Source of the DNA: Candidatus Microgenomates bacterium
GTDB lineage: Bacteria; Patescibacteria; Microgenomatia; JADHYG01
Length of the DNA stretch: 44,902 bases
Reading direction: 5' to 3'
Assembly (NCBI GenBank): GCA_016782545.1
Contig: JADHYG010000003.1
Span: 1-44,902, forward strand
Shown: positions 31,576 to 39,294 of the stretch, piece after piece
How positions within the stretch are numbered: the first letter of the stretch is position 1
How the letters are laid out: each line of letters begins with the position of its first letter
Position numbers and translations under genes: made by a program
Notes under the pieces: generated by a model
What the model saw: only the letters and a program-made list of their open reading frames with translations
Databases searched by the model: none
What the model was told of the DNA's origin: nothing

Positions 31576-33123
31576 ATGACAAATAATTTTTTGCAAAAAT
31601 TCTTTCTCTATGCCCGCAAATCAACAGATGAAGCGGATAGACAGGTTTTATCAATCGAAGCACAACTTACGGAAGTTAGAGAATATGCCCAAAAAGAGAG
31701 TTTGGCTATCATTAAGGAATTTATCGAGGCAAAATCTGCCAAACAACCAGGCAGAGAAATCTTTGAACAAATGTTAGCGGGCATAGAGAATGGAGAGGCA
31801 AAAGGAATTTTAGCGTGGCACCCAGATAGACTTGCCAGAAACGCTGTTGACGCTGGAAAAATTATTCACCTTCTCGACAGAGGATTTCTTTCCACGCTAA
31901 AATTCCCCACCTTTTGGTTTGATAAAACCCCACAAGGGTTATTTATGCTCTCCATCGCTTTTGGGCAAAGCAAATATTATATTGATAACCTTTCGGAAAA
32001 TATCAAGCGAGGCATACGCCAGAAACTTAGAAAAGGAGTTTATCCGGGTTGTGCACCGATTGGTTATGTCAATGAATTAAAAAATCACACCATTCTCAAA
32101 GACCCCGAAACTTGGCAAAAAGTCAGAAAACTTTTTCTGGCGTATGCCACTGGTAAATACACGCTTGATAATTTGCAAAAATTGGCGCTTTCCTCGGGCT
32201 TGGTGAGCCGTAGATCAAAAAAGAAATTATCTAACGCCTCAACTCAACGAATGTTGCAAAACCCTTTTTACTACAGTTGTTTTCAATACAGAGGTGAATT
32301 ATATGAAGGAGTTCATGAGCCAATAATTTCCCAGCAACTTTTTGAAAAGGTGCAGCGGATAATGAAAGATCGCGGAAAACCAAGAAAAGAAAATCAAGAT
32401 TACAATTTTACTTTCACTGGAATTTTTAAATGTGGTGAATGTGGTAGAGCTATAACTGCTGAACAACATACTAAAAAGAGTGGCTTGGTTTTCCGCTATT
32501 ATCGCTGCACCAAAAAAGATACTGATTGCCAACAAAAATTTCTCAACGAAAACGATCTTTTTTCTCAACTCAACGATATTTTTCAAAAAGTTGCTTTACC
32601 AGACGACTGGTTACAACCGCTACTGAAAAAAATAGATGAAGATGAGAAGCAGATTAGCCAGTCGTCAAAATCTTTTGCCCAAAATCTTCAAAAAGAATTA
32701 GGTGAAGTTGAAATGAAGCTTTCTAAACTTCTTGATATGCAACTTGATGGCTTAATTTCTCTCGAAGAATACAAACAAAAGAAAGAAGAATTGGTAAACC
32801 GAAAAACAGGACTGAAACAAAAATTAGTCGATTTTGGGCGAAAGGGAAATTATTGGCTCGAACCCATGAGAAATTTTATTTTAGCCGTTCACCAAGCCAA
32901 TTCTATGAGAAATTCTGAAAATTTGGAAGAGAAGCGAAGCTTCTTGCAAAAAATTGGCTCGAACTGGCAGCTCTGCGATAAAAAAGTTCGATTTGAAGCG
33001 CTAAACGAATGGGCGCTGCTAACGCAGCGCCCGCGATTTCCCGACTGGAGCGGGATACGGGAATCGAACCCGTGTTTCCACCTTGGAAGGGTGGTGTTGA
33101 GCCGCTCAACTAATCCCGCATAG
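31576..33123 (+). CDS. Large serine recombinase
   Basis: A 515-residue site-specific recombinase. ATG 31576 is chosen; an earlier TTG lies in the structured leader. Resolvase-type catalytic domain (about 8-150) with the nucleophile S16 in L-Y-A-R-K-S-T-D and the R-L-A-R motif in W-H-P-D-R-L-A-R-N. The Recombinase domain (about 165-270) contains G-A/C-A-P-I-G-Y. The zinc ribbon is C-G-E-C-G-R with Y-R-C and D-C (about 305-340). A coiled coil follows (380-440). The last 25 codons run antisense through tRNA-Gly, so the native end is probably changed by integration next to the tRNA. Confidence 0.88.
   Translation: MTNNFLQKFFLYARKSTDEADRQVLSIEAQLTEVREYAQKESLAIIKEFIEAKSAKQPGREIFEQMLAGIENGEAKGILAWHPDRLARNAVDAGKIIHLLDRGFLSTLKFPTFWFDKTPQGLFMLSIAFGQSKYYIDNLSENIKRGIRQKLRKGVYPGCAPIGYVNELKNHTILKDPETWQKVRKLFLAYATGKYTLDNLQKLALSSGLVSRRSKKKLSNASTQRMLQNPFYYSCFQYRGELYEGVHEPIISQQLFEKVQRIMKDRGKPRKENQDYNFTFTGIFKCGECGRAITAEQHTKKSGLVFRYYRCTKKDTDCQQKFLNENDLFSQLNDIFQKVALPDDWLQPLLKKIDEDEKQISQSSKSFAQNLQKELGEVEMKLSKLLDMQLDGLISLEEYKQKKEELVNRKTGLKQKLVDFGRKGNYWLEPMRNFILAVHQANSMRNSENLEEKRSFLQKIGSNWQLCDKKVRFEALNEWALLTQRPRFPDWSGIRESNPCFHLGRVVLSRSTNPA
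33049..33119 (-). tRNA. tRNA-Gly(TCC)
   Basis: A 71-nt cloverleaf on the minus strand: acceptor GCGGGAT with ATCCCGC, anticodon stem CCACC/GGTGG with loop CTTCCAA (anticodon TCC), T-arm CGGGTTCGAATCCCG. No CCA encoded. The recombinase reading frame crosses the whole tRNA in antisense. Confidence 0.92.
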
Positions 33124-33136
33124 CTTTGGCAGGCGG

Positions 33137-33171
33137 GGAAGGGAGACATTCTACCACTGAACTACTCCCGC
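33137..33171 (-). pseudogene. 5' half of a second tRNA-Gly(TCC)
   Basis: On the minus strand it begins GCGGGAGTAGTTCAGTGGTA and runs to CTTCC, that is acceptor 5' strand, D-arm and anticodon through position 36. It then breaks off into unrelated sequence, 17 bases before the intact tRNA-Gly. No matching 3' half is seen in the window. The break at the anticodon loop is typical of an integrase crossover or of recombination between tandem tRNA genes. Confidence 0.7.
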
Positions 33172-33204
33172 TTCTCGCTTACGCTCGAAGTAAACTTGCT
33201 GTCT

Positions 33205-33453
33205 TCAGCGTAAACTATTAATCAATGCTTCTTTCTTTTTCCGGCCCCAGCCTTTAATTTCTTTTTCTTTCTTAGCAGCTTCTATTTTAGTATTGAATTT
33301 TTCCCAATAAACTAATTTTACTGGAACCTTGCTTTTCTGAAGACAACTTTTTATTCTTAAATTATGTTCTTTAATTCTTTTTTTAAGGCTCCAAGTAATG
33401 CCAGTATAATAAAATCCGTCTTTACATCTAATGATGTAAACAAAGTATGCCAT
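33205..33453 (-). CDS. GIY-YIG nuclease domain protein (2 of 3)
   Basis: An 82-residue solo GIY-YIG protein: A-Y-F-V-Y-I-I-R-C-K-D-G-F-Y-Y-T-G-I-T, catalytic region L-K-K-R-I-K-E-H-N, then A-A-K-K-E-K-E-I-K-G-W-G-R-K-K-K. It ends in the family's usual K-K-x-x-L-I-N. It lies between tRNA-Gly and tRNA-Pro. The closest relative in the window is the copy at 41808, which also adjoins a tRNA. Function is unknown; the domain cleaves DNA in UvrC and homing enzymes. Confidence 0.85.
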   Translation of the reverse strand: MAYFVYIIRCKDGFYYTGITWSLKKRIKEHNLRIKSCLQKSKVPVKLVYWEKFNTKIEAAKKEKEIKGWGRKKKEALINSLR

Positions 33454-33493
33454 TGTTATTGTTTACACTGATCCGCCAACTGGCGGAGAAGTG

Positions 33494-33566
33494 TCGGGGA
33501 TGGCGGATTCGAACCGCCGACCTCTCGGTCCCAAACCGAGCGCGCTAGCCACTGCGCCAATCCCCG
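33494..33566 (-). tRNA. tRNA-Pro(TGG)
   Basis: 73 nt on the minus strand: acceptor CGGGGAT/ATCCCCG, anticodon stem CTCGG/CCGAG with loop TTTGGGA (anticodon TGG), T-arm GGCGGTTCGAATCCGCC. Discriminator A, CCA not encoded. Confidence 0.94.
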
Positions 33567-33609
33567 TTCTTTTCAAGTTTACTCTGAGGTCGAAATGTCG
33601 ACCGAAGAG

Positions 33610-33696
33610 TGGCGCGGGAGGGACTTGAACCCTCACGATGGGGTTGCCACCATTGGATTTTAAGTCCAACGCGTCTGCCAATTCCGCCACCGCGCC
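33610..33696 (-). tRNA. tRNA-Leu(TAA)
   Basis: 87-nt class II tRNA on the minus strand. Acceptor GGCGCGG/CCGCGCC, anticodon arm TTGGACTTAAAATCCAA (anticodon TAA), long variable arm, T-arm GAGGGTTCAAGTCCCTC. Confidence 0.94.
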
Positions 33697-33850
33697 TCAA
33701 TGAAATTATACCTTATTTTGATATCTGGGCGCAACCAGGGATTGAGCTGTAGATTGAAAAGAGGGTCTTTCGCTCAAACTCTTATAACTTAATTATAGGA
33801 CTACAACCTCTTCATCAAAAACTCCAAAACTTAAAACAATCTGCCTAAAT

Positions 33851-33876
33851 ACTACAGCACTATGTAGTGCTGTAGT
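33851..33876. repeat. 26-bp palindrome between tRNA-Leu and tRNA-His
   Basis: ACTACAGCACTA and its exact complement flank TG. A further pair CAAAACTTA / TAAGTTTTG lies outside it. The 33697-33942 gap holds nothing else recognisable. It is of the same size class as the ATGAATT palindromes but has an unrelated core. Confidence 0.6.
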
Positions 33877-33942
33877 AGACTATAAGTTTTGAAAATTGTT
33901 GAGTGAGACTACAAGCCTAATAGAGGATTAGTATTTTATTGG

Positions 33943-34015
33943 GGTGAATGACGGGATTTGAACCCGCAACCACCTGCTCCACAGGCAGGCGCTCTACCAT
34001 TGAGCTACATCCACC
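33943..34015 (-). tRNA. tRNA-His(GTG)
   Basis: 73 nt on the minus strand. Anticodon arm CCTGC-CTGTGGA-GCAGG (anticodon GTG). An extra G precedes the acceptor GTGGATG and pairs with C73, the identity element of tRNA-His. Confidence 0.93.
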
Positions 34016-34071
34016 AGGAAAGCTGCGCTTTCACTATTAGCTAACAGCTTTTAACAAATAGCTTTAAAGCT

Positions 34072-34428
34072 TTAATTTTTGAGCTTTTTTCTAAAAGAGC
34101 TTAACTGTTTTAATAGGCTCTCTGCATCTTTTTCAATCTTAGAAAGAATGTCCTCACTAATTAGATTTAAATCCTTGGCCAGATCAAACCCAGACACAAC
34201 CTCGTTAACTGATTTTATCGAAATTCCTAGAAATCTCGCAAAATCAGGATCTGACTCACCTGCTGATCCTTCAGCTATATTGAGAACTATTGAGATTAGC
34301 GCCCTGTCAATTTGAGATGCAAGACCAAGGTTTCTCTTTTTAATGTACTTTCGAGTTACTTGAGAACACTTTTTTACAAACTTCTTAGCATCTTGATAAA
34401 CTCTAAATTTCTTAAATCTAAAAGCCAT
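34072..34428 (-). CDS. Four-helix bundle protein of the 23S rRNA-IVP (S23) family
   Basis: A 118-residue helical protein: F-K-K-F-R-V-Y-Q-D-A-K-K-F-V, later G-L-A-S-Q-I-D-R-A-L-I-S-I-V-L-N-I-A-E-G, then F-A-R-F-L-G-I-S-I-K-S. The I-D-R-A-x-x-S-I-x-x-N-I-A-E-G core is the family hallmark. First found in intervening sequences of 23S rRNA, it is also common as a stand-alone gene in accessory regions and beside recombinases. Function is unresolved. Here it sits between tRNA-His and tRNA-Arg in a cluster that collects insertions. Confidence 0.88.
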   Translation of the reverse strand: MAFRFKKFRVYQDAKKFVKKCSQVTRKYIKKRNLGLASQIDRALISIVLNIAEGSAGESDPDFARFLGISIKSVNEVVSGFDLAKDLNLISEDILSKIEKDAESLLKQLSSFRKKLKN

Positions 34429-34484
34429 TTTATTTAAGCCATAAGCTAATAGCTATCAGTGATTGCCTTCTCAGGCAATCCTGG

Positions 34485-34557
34485 CGCCCCTGGAGGGATT
34501 CGAACCCCCAACCTTGAGTTTAGAACACTCCTGCTCTATCCATTAAGCTACAGGGGC
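34485..34557 (-). tRNA. tRNA-Arg(TCT)
   Basis: 73 nt on the minus strand: acceptor GCCCCTG/CAGGGGC, D-arm GCTTAATGGATAGAGC, anticodon loop GTTCTAA (anticodon TCT). The anticodon stem has one mismatch at its base. T-arm GGGGGTTCGAATCCCTC. A GATTGCC/GGCAATC hairpin follows. Confidence 0.88.
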
Positions 34558-34795
34558 ATTTCTCCCCGACACTTCGGGGATCAATGTAAACTAATCATTG
34601 TTCAATGCTTATTTTATCAAAATCTCCTTGAAATGCCAAATCTACTTAAATTTTTCTTCAAAAAAACAATCACCCTTGCGGTTTTTGGGGGAAAGTAGAT
34701 AATTAACTCTCCGCAATAGATGAAGTTTGAATTAGTTTAACATGTCTGATATTATTTGAATGATTATTTAAGTCAATAATTATCAAGAAACTATT

Positions 34796-35722
34796 ATGAA
34801 AATTGCAGTTATGGGAGCAGGAGCAGTTGGTTCCTATTATGGAGCTCTGCTCGCCAAGACAAACCAAGATGTAACCTTTATTGGTCGTGGAAAACGGCTT
34901 GAGGCATTACGTAAAAACGGTCTTAAAATAAAAAGTCGTTTTGGTAATTTTGAACTAAAGAGTGTTAACTCTGCAGATAGCCCTGCTAAAGTAGGGAAAG
35001 TTGATTTAATTCTCTTTACTGTAAAACTCTATGATGGAATTAAGGCTGCAAAAACAATGAAACCAATGACAAAAGAAGATACAATGATTCTTCCTCTTCA
35101 AAATCCAGATATGAGCAGAGACATTGAAAAGATTATTGGAGAAGGAAAAGTTTTTGGTGGGACTACATTTGTATATGTGGCAGTGGAATCTCCAGGTGTA
35201 ATAAGCCAGACATCAGACTTTCAAAAAATCGTTTTTGGAGAATTAACTGAAAAAATAACTCCAAGAGGAGAAAAGGTGAAAGAACTTTTTGAAAAAGCAG
35301 GAGTGACTGTGGTTTTAACAAACAATATTCAAAAGGAACTTTGGAGTAAACAAATTTTTATAGCTCCAATGTTTGGTATAGGAAGTCTTGTTCAAACAGG
35401 AGCGGGAGAATTCAGAAACGTACCAGAAACACGAGAAATATTAATAAGAGCAATGAAGGAAGTTGAAGCATTAGCTCGTGCAAAAGGGGTAGATCTAGAC
35501 AAAGATATCGTTGAACAAAAACTCAAATTTATTGACAACTTACATCCTGATGCTACAACCTCTATGCAAAGAGATGTAAAAGCAGGAAGGAGATCTGAAG
35601 GCGAAGAAATTTTTAATAAATTAATAAAAACTGGAAAAGAGGTTAATGTTGCAACTCCTGTATTTTCATTCATCTATGGTATGCTGAAACCAAGAGAAAT
35701 AAGGGCTCGAAAATCAATATAA
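34796..35722 (+). CDS. panE: 2-dehydropantoate 2-reductase family protein (PanE-like)
   Basis: A 308-residue NADP-dependent reductase. The Rossmann motif is M-K-I-A-V-M-G-A-G-A-V-G-S-Y-Y-G. Other family features: D-L-I-L-F-T-V-K-L-Y-D, L-P-L-Q-N, and G-G-T-T-F-V-Y-V. The C-terminal helical domain has the catalytic lysine region E-L-W-S-K-Q-I-F-I-A and D-A-T-T-S-M-Q-R-D-V. PanE reduces ketopantoate in pantothenate synthesis, but no other pan genes are nearby, and similar proteins reduce other 2-oxoacids. It stands alone after the tRNA cluster. The usual L-Q-N-G turn reads L-Q-N-P here. Confidence 0.82.
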   Translation: MKIAVMGAGAVGSYYGALLAKTNQDVTFIGRGKRLEALRKNGLKIKSRFGNFELKSVNSADSPAKVGKVDLILFTVKLYDGIKAAKTMKPMTKEDTMILPLQNPDMSRDIEKIIGEGKVFGGTTFVYVAVESPGVISQTSDFQKIVFGELTEKITPRGEKVKELFEKAGVTVVLTNNIQKELWSKQIFIAPMFGIGSLVQTGAGEFRNVPETREILIRAMKEVEALARAKGVDLDKDIVEQKLKFIDNLHPDATTSMQRDVKAGRRSEGEEIFNKLIKTGKEVNVATPVFSFIYGMLKPREIRARKSI

Positions 35723-35793
35723 AAAAATCATCAAAGAAGACTCAAACTCTTCCCTAACTCCCAATATTTTCTCTCAAAAAAACAATCACAGTC

Positions 35794-35823
35794 TTGTATC
35801 AATGATTCAATTCATTGATACAA
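35794..35823. repeat. 30-bp hairpin TTGTATCAATGA, copy 2
   Basis: Identical over 30 bases to 19928-19957. Three bases later another palindrome (35827-35852) begins. Both lie downstream of panE. Confidence 0.75.
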
Positions 35824-35826
35824 AAT

Positions 35827-35852
35827 ACTTTAATGAATTAATTCATTAAAGT
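35827..35852. repeat. 26-bp perfect palindrome with TGAATTAATTCA core
   Basis: ACTTTAATGAATT plus its exact complement. The inner 24 bases equal those of 1284-1311; only the outermost pair (T-A, G-C against A-T) differs. Confidence 0.75.
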
Positions 35853-35908
35853 AAAAATCCAGAATTAAAAAATTATTTTTGTTCGGAAGATATACTCTAA
35901 AAAAGATT

Positions 35909-36244
35909 TTAGCAAGCAGGGGATTTTTTAGAGGCTTTCTTTTTATTGGCAGATTCTTTTAATTCTAGTCTTTTAAACCAGCTTCTTCTAAATAAAACAG
36001 CAATGACCGCATAAGTAGCAATATCAATCCAGGTTTCTTCAATGCCTTCATTTTCCGGATCTTTGTTTTTGGCAAAAAGATGTTTTAAGCGGTTTAGTTT
36101 GTCACTGATGCGAAAGGCGATGCCTAATTCAGCCGTATCCACAATATTACCCTTGCCATAGTCTTTATGTTTTTTAATAAACATTTCTTTTAACTCTTCA
36201 CAAACTTGTTCAAAGGCTTGATCTAGATATTTAGGTTCTTTCAT
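35909..36244 (-). CDS. DUF1599 / nucleotide-modification-associated (Nmad1-like) protein
   Basis: A 111-residue helical protein: F-I-K-K-H-K-D-Y-G-K-G-N-I, then G-I-A-F-R-I-S-D-K-L-N-R-L-K-H-L and E-G-I-E-E-T-W-I-D-I-A-T-Y-A-V-I. K-D-Y-G and the R-x-x-D-K-x-x-R-L plus E-T-x-x-D-x-x-x-Y pattern are those of DUF1599, found in phages and associated by genomics with modified-nucleotide metabolism. It resembles MazG/dUTPase-type all-alpha pyrophosphohydrolases. An outward promoter in the left repeat of cassette B points to it from 170 bases upstream. Confidence 0.7.
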   Translation of the reverse strand: MKEPKYLDQAFEQVCEELKEMFIKKHKDYGKGNIVDTAELGIAFRISDKLNRLKHLFAKNKDPENEGIEETWIDIATYAVIAVLFRRSWFKRLELKESANKKKASKKSPAC

Positions 36245-36360
36245 AAACGTAAATTTTAGGAAAATTCAATGTCATTTTTATTGTATCGGGTGAACTATCT
36301 GGAGTCAAGAAGTAAAAAATTTTAAAATGAAGTCATAAGTTTAACTGCTTCTTTTTTGTA

Positions 36361-36383
36361 TTGACTCAAAAGAAGAAATAGGG
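36361..36383. repeat. 23-bp direct repeat flanking cassette B, left copy
   Basis: TTGACTCAAAAGAAGAAATA and three more bases abut the left end of cassette B. A copy with 20 of 23 bases matching (TTGACTCAGCAGAAGAAATA plus AGG) lies at 39567-39589, about 55 bases beyond the right end, in the same orientation. Confidence 0.5.
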
Positions 36384-36599
36384 GTGACCTCTATCAAAAA
36401 GTTCTCACTTATTTTACCAGGAATTCGTGAATTTTTTCAACGCAATTTGTCAGGCCCTCGCTTCGCTCGGGCCTTTTAAGGCAAAAGAATTAGGTACTGC
36501 GTAAAGCCGACTACGCAGTGCCACTCTTTTGCCTGCGGCAGCAGAAAAAGGCGGTTCTGCTGCCGCAAGAAAAAGAAAAAAGCCAACCAAGGCGCGCCG
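36382..36599. repeat. Cassette B left inverted repeat (218 bp)
   Basis: Inverted copy of 39295-39511. Outer end GGGTGACC, outward extended -10 (TGGTAAAAT read leftward, 36419-36411), AGGCCC/GGGCCT hairpin and a long AAGGCAAAAGA/TCTTTTGCCTT hairpin. Then comes the variable hairpin GCGGCAGCAGAA (36535-36546) / TTCTGCTGCCGC (36555-36566), and the inner end CGGCGCG. Nearly all differences from the right copy fall in this variable hairpin. Confidence 0.93.
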
Positions 36600-36653
36600 A
36601 AAAAACAAAACGAAAAGGTGGGAGAAAAACGAAAGATGAAAACAATAAAAAGA

Positions 36654-37832
36654 CTACGGACAGATTTCTGATGTTCTTAAATCCATTACCGCAAGTTCAG
36701 AGGATGCCTTAATCAGGTAGAAACTTCTTCCACACTCTGGAAAATAAACATAAAGATCATTTGTAAAATCTCCATCTTTATTTTCATCAGATGAAAGTTC
36801 TGCCCAAAGGACAGCTTTTGTTCCATTTGCATTACTAAAATATTTATAGCGCACAAATTCTTCTGGATCCTTCGGGAAACTTTCGCTCTGAAACTCGAAA
36901 TCCAATTTCATCATGCTGGAGTAGTTGCTTGATACCCCAACTCTTTGAGGATAAACAGGGTATTTACCATTTTTTGCTTTATAATCCTCAAGCAGCCCGG
37001 CCACTTTATCAATATCTGTCTGTTTTTGTTGATCGTATTGCTTTGCCTGCTCTTCGGTTCTTCCCAATGATCGCTTCTTTGTAAAATCCTCAAACGATAC
37101 GTATGTCTTTGTAATATATGCATTTTCAAAATTGGCAATCTGCTCCATCCTAGATTCTCCCCAGGGTCTCACAACAATCCGAGAAAATCTTAGAGCGAGT
37201 CTATAAGGACCTTGAGAGCTTATCCTTTTGGGAGTTAATCCCGAAGCAAGACAAATTCCACAGGCATCAATAATTATCTTATGTTCTCCAGCCTCAAGAT
37301 CGGGAGAACGAGTGCGACGACTATTCCAATAAACACTAAGATTGCCTCCACTTTCGGAGAAATCGCCAATTTTTTTGTTGTCTCTGTCAAAAATGGAGGC
37401 GTCAACGCGGTAAAGCCCGGGTTGGGTTAAAGAAACTTTACAGGAAATCGTGAGAGTATTCATTTCGTCTCCCTCTCGCCGCAGATACATTTCTTCAGAA
37501 CAAGTTCCAAGCTCAACTTTACCCTTATCACTAAGTTCAAATCTAACTCTTTCAGGAATGGTAAGAGCGGGTGGGATAAAGCCAATAGTAAAGAAGAGCA
37601 AAAGCCCAAGAACCATTCGTGGCTTTTTTTCACTAAAGCTTTTTTCGCTGAAGGCAAAAATAACTACTCCATCAAGCAACCCAATCAATAAAAAATAAAA
37701 AGTAAAGAAAAGTAAAGATTGGTATGAGGAAAGGGCAGAATATCTAAAGTTCCACCCAAACAACAAAGGAATCGTGGCGACGGCTATGCCAAAAAGATAC
37801 CAAAGGAAAAGGAGGAGAACTTTTAACTTCAT
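36654..37832 (-). CDS. Membrane protein with pilin-like C-terminal domain (cassette B)
   Basis: A 392-residue protein with three hydrophobic segments in the first 105 residues (about 5-25, 38-62, 72-95). A beta-rich extracytoplasmic part follows, with V-D-A-S-I-F-D-R-D-N and H-K-I-I-I-D-A-C-G-I-C. About residues 270-390 resemble the globular region of type II secretion pseudopilins: T-D-I-D-K-V-A-G-L-L-E-D-Y-K-A-K-N-G-K-Y-P, then Y-F-S-N-A-N-G-T-K-A-V-L-W-A-E-L, with cysteines near the end. It overlaps the upstream gene by 4 bases. Family and function are unknown; surface attachment or uptake would fit. Confidence 0.6.
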   Translation of the reverse strand: MKLKVLLLFLWYLFGIAVATIPLLFGWNFRYSALSSYQSLLFFTFYFLLIGLLDGVVIFAFSEKSFSEKKPRMVLGLLLFFTIGFIPPALTIPERVRFELSDKGKVELGTCSEEMYLRREGDEMNTLTISCKVSLTQPGLYRVDASIFDRDNKKIGDFSESGGNLSVYWNSRRTRSPDLEAGEHKIIIDACGICLASGLTPKRISSQGPYRLALRFSRIVVRPWGESRMEQIANFENAYITKTYVSFEDFTKKRSLGRTEEQAKQYDQQKQTDIDKVAGLLEDYKAKNGKYPVYPQRVGVSSNYSSMMKLDFEFQSESFPKDPEEFVRYKYFSNANGTKAVLWAELSSDENKDGDFTNDLYVYFPECGRSFYLIKASSELAVMDLRTSEICP

Positions 37833-39190
37833 TGGTTCTTAGTTCTTTTGTTCAAGAAATTAATCAATTTCCAGATAACGACTCCCAGTAAAAGAGAGAC
37901 AGTTAGAGGATTCAGAATTAAGGAGAATAAAATTGAGATTAAAGGAGGAATGCTGACTTCACCGCGGGGAATTAAGAAATATTCCAAGTAAGATTTAAAC
38001 AGAGAGATCAAACTTTCACTTTGCCAAATGGCCGAGGAGATTGGATAAAATATGAAAACATCGATGAAGTAAATTATAATGACGCTGAAAAGGAACTTCG
38101 GCAGCAAAGCAGCGTTTCGGCGGATTAATTCGGTAAAAGACACTCTTGGTTCCTGCTTTAAAAAACGACGAAAATCAGTCACTATAAGAACAAACCACAT
38201 AGCTCCTGTCAGCACCACGGTGAAAAAGAATGGAATAATGATTATTCCTAAGCATTCCAGTCCCCCTGAAGGACAACCGCCAGGATAAATAATAAGAACA
38301 GACAAGTTGTTGCCGAGGAACAAAAGGGTGGTGTATATAAGTATCACCCTCGAAAACCTGAATAATTTATATACTAAGAGAATCAGGCCTACGCCTAGGA
38401 CAAGAAGAAGAAACTGTCTACTCCATAGAGAAATAAAAATCCTTTGATAATCAGAGGAATAACCAGCTGCTTTGTAAATAAGGGCGGCGTCATAGAGATT
38501 ACCTAACTTCTCCGTCGCCTGGGCTTTGTAAAGGTTGTAGTTTGGGTAAGCATCCCACTTATAACTAGAGGCATGTTTATTGATTAATTTGTTGGCCTCA
38601 GAATATTTGTTTTGGTCAATTAAAAATTTTATTTCGGCCAATATTTCAGTTTGATTTTCAGTTAAAGCCTTTTCTTCTTCCTCAAAGCCTAAACAATTGT
38701 GTGAGAAAATATCAAGAGCAAGTTCCTCATGAATGATGTTTTCACTGTGAGCAGGTATTTTTCTGGCAATGTTGACAATTAGTTTTGCCGGAATTAGCGA
38801 ACGTGCGTCTTTGTTAAGTTGTTCTGTTTTAAAATGAATCGTGTATTCTCTTTCCCCCGGCACTCCGTAGCTAAAAAGGTAAGCGTATCTTTGGTCACAC
38901 TCTTTTCCTCCTCGGCACAACGCTCGTTGATAATAAATTCGTTGTTGGTCTTTGTCGAGGATTTTGCCACCAACTTGCCAACCGCTATAAACTTCGTTGT
39001 CTACAGTAAAAGAAACCGTGAAGTCTTCGCAAAAGCTATTTTCATTAATGTCCGTTGCCTCAACTTTAATATTCCGTGGTTGTATTTTGTTAGAGCTTAA
39101 GTCAGGCTCAACAGCTTGAAGTGTAGTTGGATATATAAAAATTGGTAAAAACAGAATAAGAAAAATAGCGAGAAGACTTCTCTTCAACAT
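37829..39190 (-). CDS. Exported membrane protein with C-terminal transmembrane domain (cassette B)
   Basis: A 453-residue protein. Residues 1-27 form a signal peptide ending L-Q-A. Residues 28-170 form a beta-rich outer domain, with cysteines C54, C98 and C104 that may form a disulphide. Residues about 185-250 are TPR-like helices (F-L-I-D-Q-N-K-Y-S-E-A-N-K-L-I and G-N-L-Y-D-A-A-L-I-Y-K-A-A-G). Residues 255-450 hold about five membrane segments. I do not recognise the family. It is the first gene of the cassette B operon and overlaps the next by ATGA, suggesting a two-protein envelope complex. Confidence 0.6.
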   Translation of the reverse strand: MLKRSLLAIFLILFLPIFIYPTTLQAVEPDLSSNKIQPRNIKVEATDINENSFCEDFTVSFTVDNEVYSGWQVGGKILDKDQQRIYYQRALCRGGKECDQRYAYLFSYGVPGEREYTIHFKTEQLNKDARSLIPAKLIVNIARKIPAHSENIIHEELALDIFSHNCLGFEEEEKALTENQTEILAEIKFLIDQNKYSEANKLINKHASSYKWDAYPNYNLYKAQATEKLGNLYDAALIYKAAGYSSDYQRIFISLWSRQFLLLVLGVGLILLVYKLFRFSRVILIYTTLLFLGNNLSVLIIYPGGCPSGGLECLGIIIIPFFFTVVLTGAMWFVLIVTDFRRFLKQEPRVSFTELIRRNAALLPKFLFSVIIIYFIDVFIFYPISSAIWQSESLISLFKSYLEYFLIPRGEVSIPPLISILFSLILNPLTVSLLLGVVIWKLINFLNKRTKNQ

Positions 39191-39294
39191 AACATCTTCA
39201 GTTTAACCCCATTTTTTACAATTTGCAACCAATCTTTAAGGGGTGGACGGTCGGGGGAGATAGTGGTGGGTTATTTATTTTCTTCCTTTCGAAA

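Noticed and set aside
33463..33690. Reading frame of 75 codons on the minus strand
   Set aside because: It runs through tRNA-Pro and tRNA-Leu; the apparent peptide is a translation of tRNA genes.
34459..34698. Plus-strand frame starting near tRNA-Arg
   Set aside because: Its first 30 codons are the antisense of tRNA-Arg(TCT), a common false gene.
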